This document shows, in pieces, positions 63,443 through 64,000 of a DNA stretch of 64,000 nucleotides (positions within the stretch are counted from its first letter, which is position 1; each line of letters begins with the position of its first letter). The notes beneath the pieces were generated by a model, which did no database searches, was not told the origin of the DNA, and saw nothing but the letters and a program-made list of their open reading frames with translations. The translations under genes and the position numbers were made by a program. The stretch is from Prosthecobacter debontii (GTDB lineage Bacteria; Verrucomicrobiota; Verrucomicrobiia; Verrucomicrobiales; Verrucomicrobiaceae), in contig CAMAQH010000021.1 of assembly GCA_945860295.1 (NCBI GenBank), forward strand, positions 1-64,000, given 5' to 3'.

Positions 63443-64000
63443 ATGAAACTCGTTCCCCTATTCCTCTGCATCATCGCTGGCCATCTCCAAGCGAGTGATG
63501 CCAACATTCTCACTAAGCTCGGTGCCAAAGTCTCGGAGACTGCCGGAGCTGTCACGCAAGTGAGCGTGAAGTGTGATGCCTTCACTGAGGCCGACTTCCG
63601 CACGCTGGGCAGCTTTACCACGATCAAGGACCTAACTATCAGCGGTAAAACAATCACGGACGAAACACTCGCCCTGCTCACTGGACTCACGAATCTGGAA
63701 CGCCTCAGCAGCGACGGCATCCAGCTCACGGATGCTGGCTACAAGAACTTCGCAGCGTTTCAGAAGTTAAAGGCACTTTCATTTTTTCACCCTGCGTTTC
63801 GTTCGGAAAAGTTCACGGGCAGTGGTCTCGCGCATTTGAAAGCGTTGCCGAAGCTTGAGCAGCTCACTTTCGCAGGATCAACGGCTGGAGATGTCGCAAT
63901 GGAGGCGATCAGCCAACTCACGCAGCTGAAGGAGTTCCGCACTTGGCATACGGCGCAGACGCAGGCCGGAAATGCGCATCTTTTGAAGTTGCCACTCACC
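63443..64000 (+). CDS. Leucine-rich-repeat exported protein (3' part outside window)
   Basis: The first 186 codons are present and run off the right edge. The ATG at 63443 begins a signal peptide ([18 protein letters not shown]). The mature part has LRR-like repeats of about 24 residues ([55 protein letters not shown]). Such proteins are common in Verrucomicrobia and Planctomycetes and usually lack enzymatic domains. Its gene starts 18 bp after the PhoD remnant. Confidence 0.8.
   Translation, partial: MKLVPLFLCIIAGHLQASDANILTKLGAKVSETAGAVTQVSVKCDAFTEADFRTLGSFTTIKDLTISGKTITDETLALLTGLTNLERLSSDGIQLTDAGYKNFAAFQKLKALSFFHPAFRSEKFTGSGLAHLKALPKLEQLTFAGSTAGDVAMEAISQLTQLKEFRTWHTAQTQAGNAHLLKLPLT

Overview
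The window looks like chromosomal DNA of a verrucomicrobial bacterium, probably close to the Verrucomicrobiaceae (Prosthecobacter/Verrucomicrobium type). This is an inference. It rests on a perfect TGTTC-N4-GAACA palindrome in front of recA, which is the LexA-box form known from Verrucomicrobia, on the very large exported protein built of Ig-like repeats, on Tat-exported sugar-type oxidoreductases and TIM-barrel isomerases, and on an atypical ribosomal cluster. No rRNA, tRNA, CRISPR array or intact insertion sequence was found.

Layout. 1-4.6 kb: metabolic genes (hydantoinase/oxoprolinase end fragment, RsuA pseudouridine synthase, Tat-exported sugar isomerase-like protein, pdxH, hpt, moaD). 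4.6-15.4 kb: one 3606-residue subtilisin-like exported protein, preceded by a MazF/PemK toxin-antitoxin pair. 16.5-21 kb: ceramidase-like enzyme, TerC, a palindromic intergenic repeat, recA with a LexA box, and a GspF/PilC-type protein. 21-27.1 kb: TMTC-like membrane TPR protein, FG-GAP/VCBS protein, and a rearrangement scar holding a serine-hydrolase remnant next to a 5'-truncated O-antigen ligase. 27.2-43 kb: fused str-S10-spc ribosomal cluster (rpsL to secY-map) that lacks tuf, rpsN, rpmD and adk. An exported coiled-coil protein is inserted between rpsS and rplV. 43-52.5 kb: AddB-like nuclease, dihaem cytochrome, dihydrofolate reductase, cell-wall amidase, a haem-c sugar-dehydrogenase-like protein and a HicBA pair. 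52.5-59.2 kb: a leftward gene set (yceH/DUF480, cysE, sprT-like, two peptide-ABC permeases) and a LysM/L,D-transpeptidase-like protein that has lost its catalytic cysteine. 59.2-63.4 kb: three decayed genes (recQ, an RNA polymerase sigma factor, a PhoD phosphatase) around an intact zinc dehydrogenase and a Tat-exported Gfo/Idh/MocA oxidoreductase. The window ends in a leucine-rich-repeat protein.

How parts work together. The 27-43 kb block supplies translation factors, ribosomal proteins, the SecY channel and methionine aminopeptidase as one long rightward unit, with a nested hairpin between rplO and secY that may tune the membrane part. recA is probably under SOS control. Much of the rest is envelope and secreted-protein biology: giant protease, amidase, inactive YkuD, O-antigen and TMTC-like glycosylation proteins, and cytochromes. 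The strongest candidates for something undescribed are the exported coiled-coil protein embedded in the S10 operon, the catalytically dead YkuD protein, and the giant protease with two alternating Ig-like domain types.
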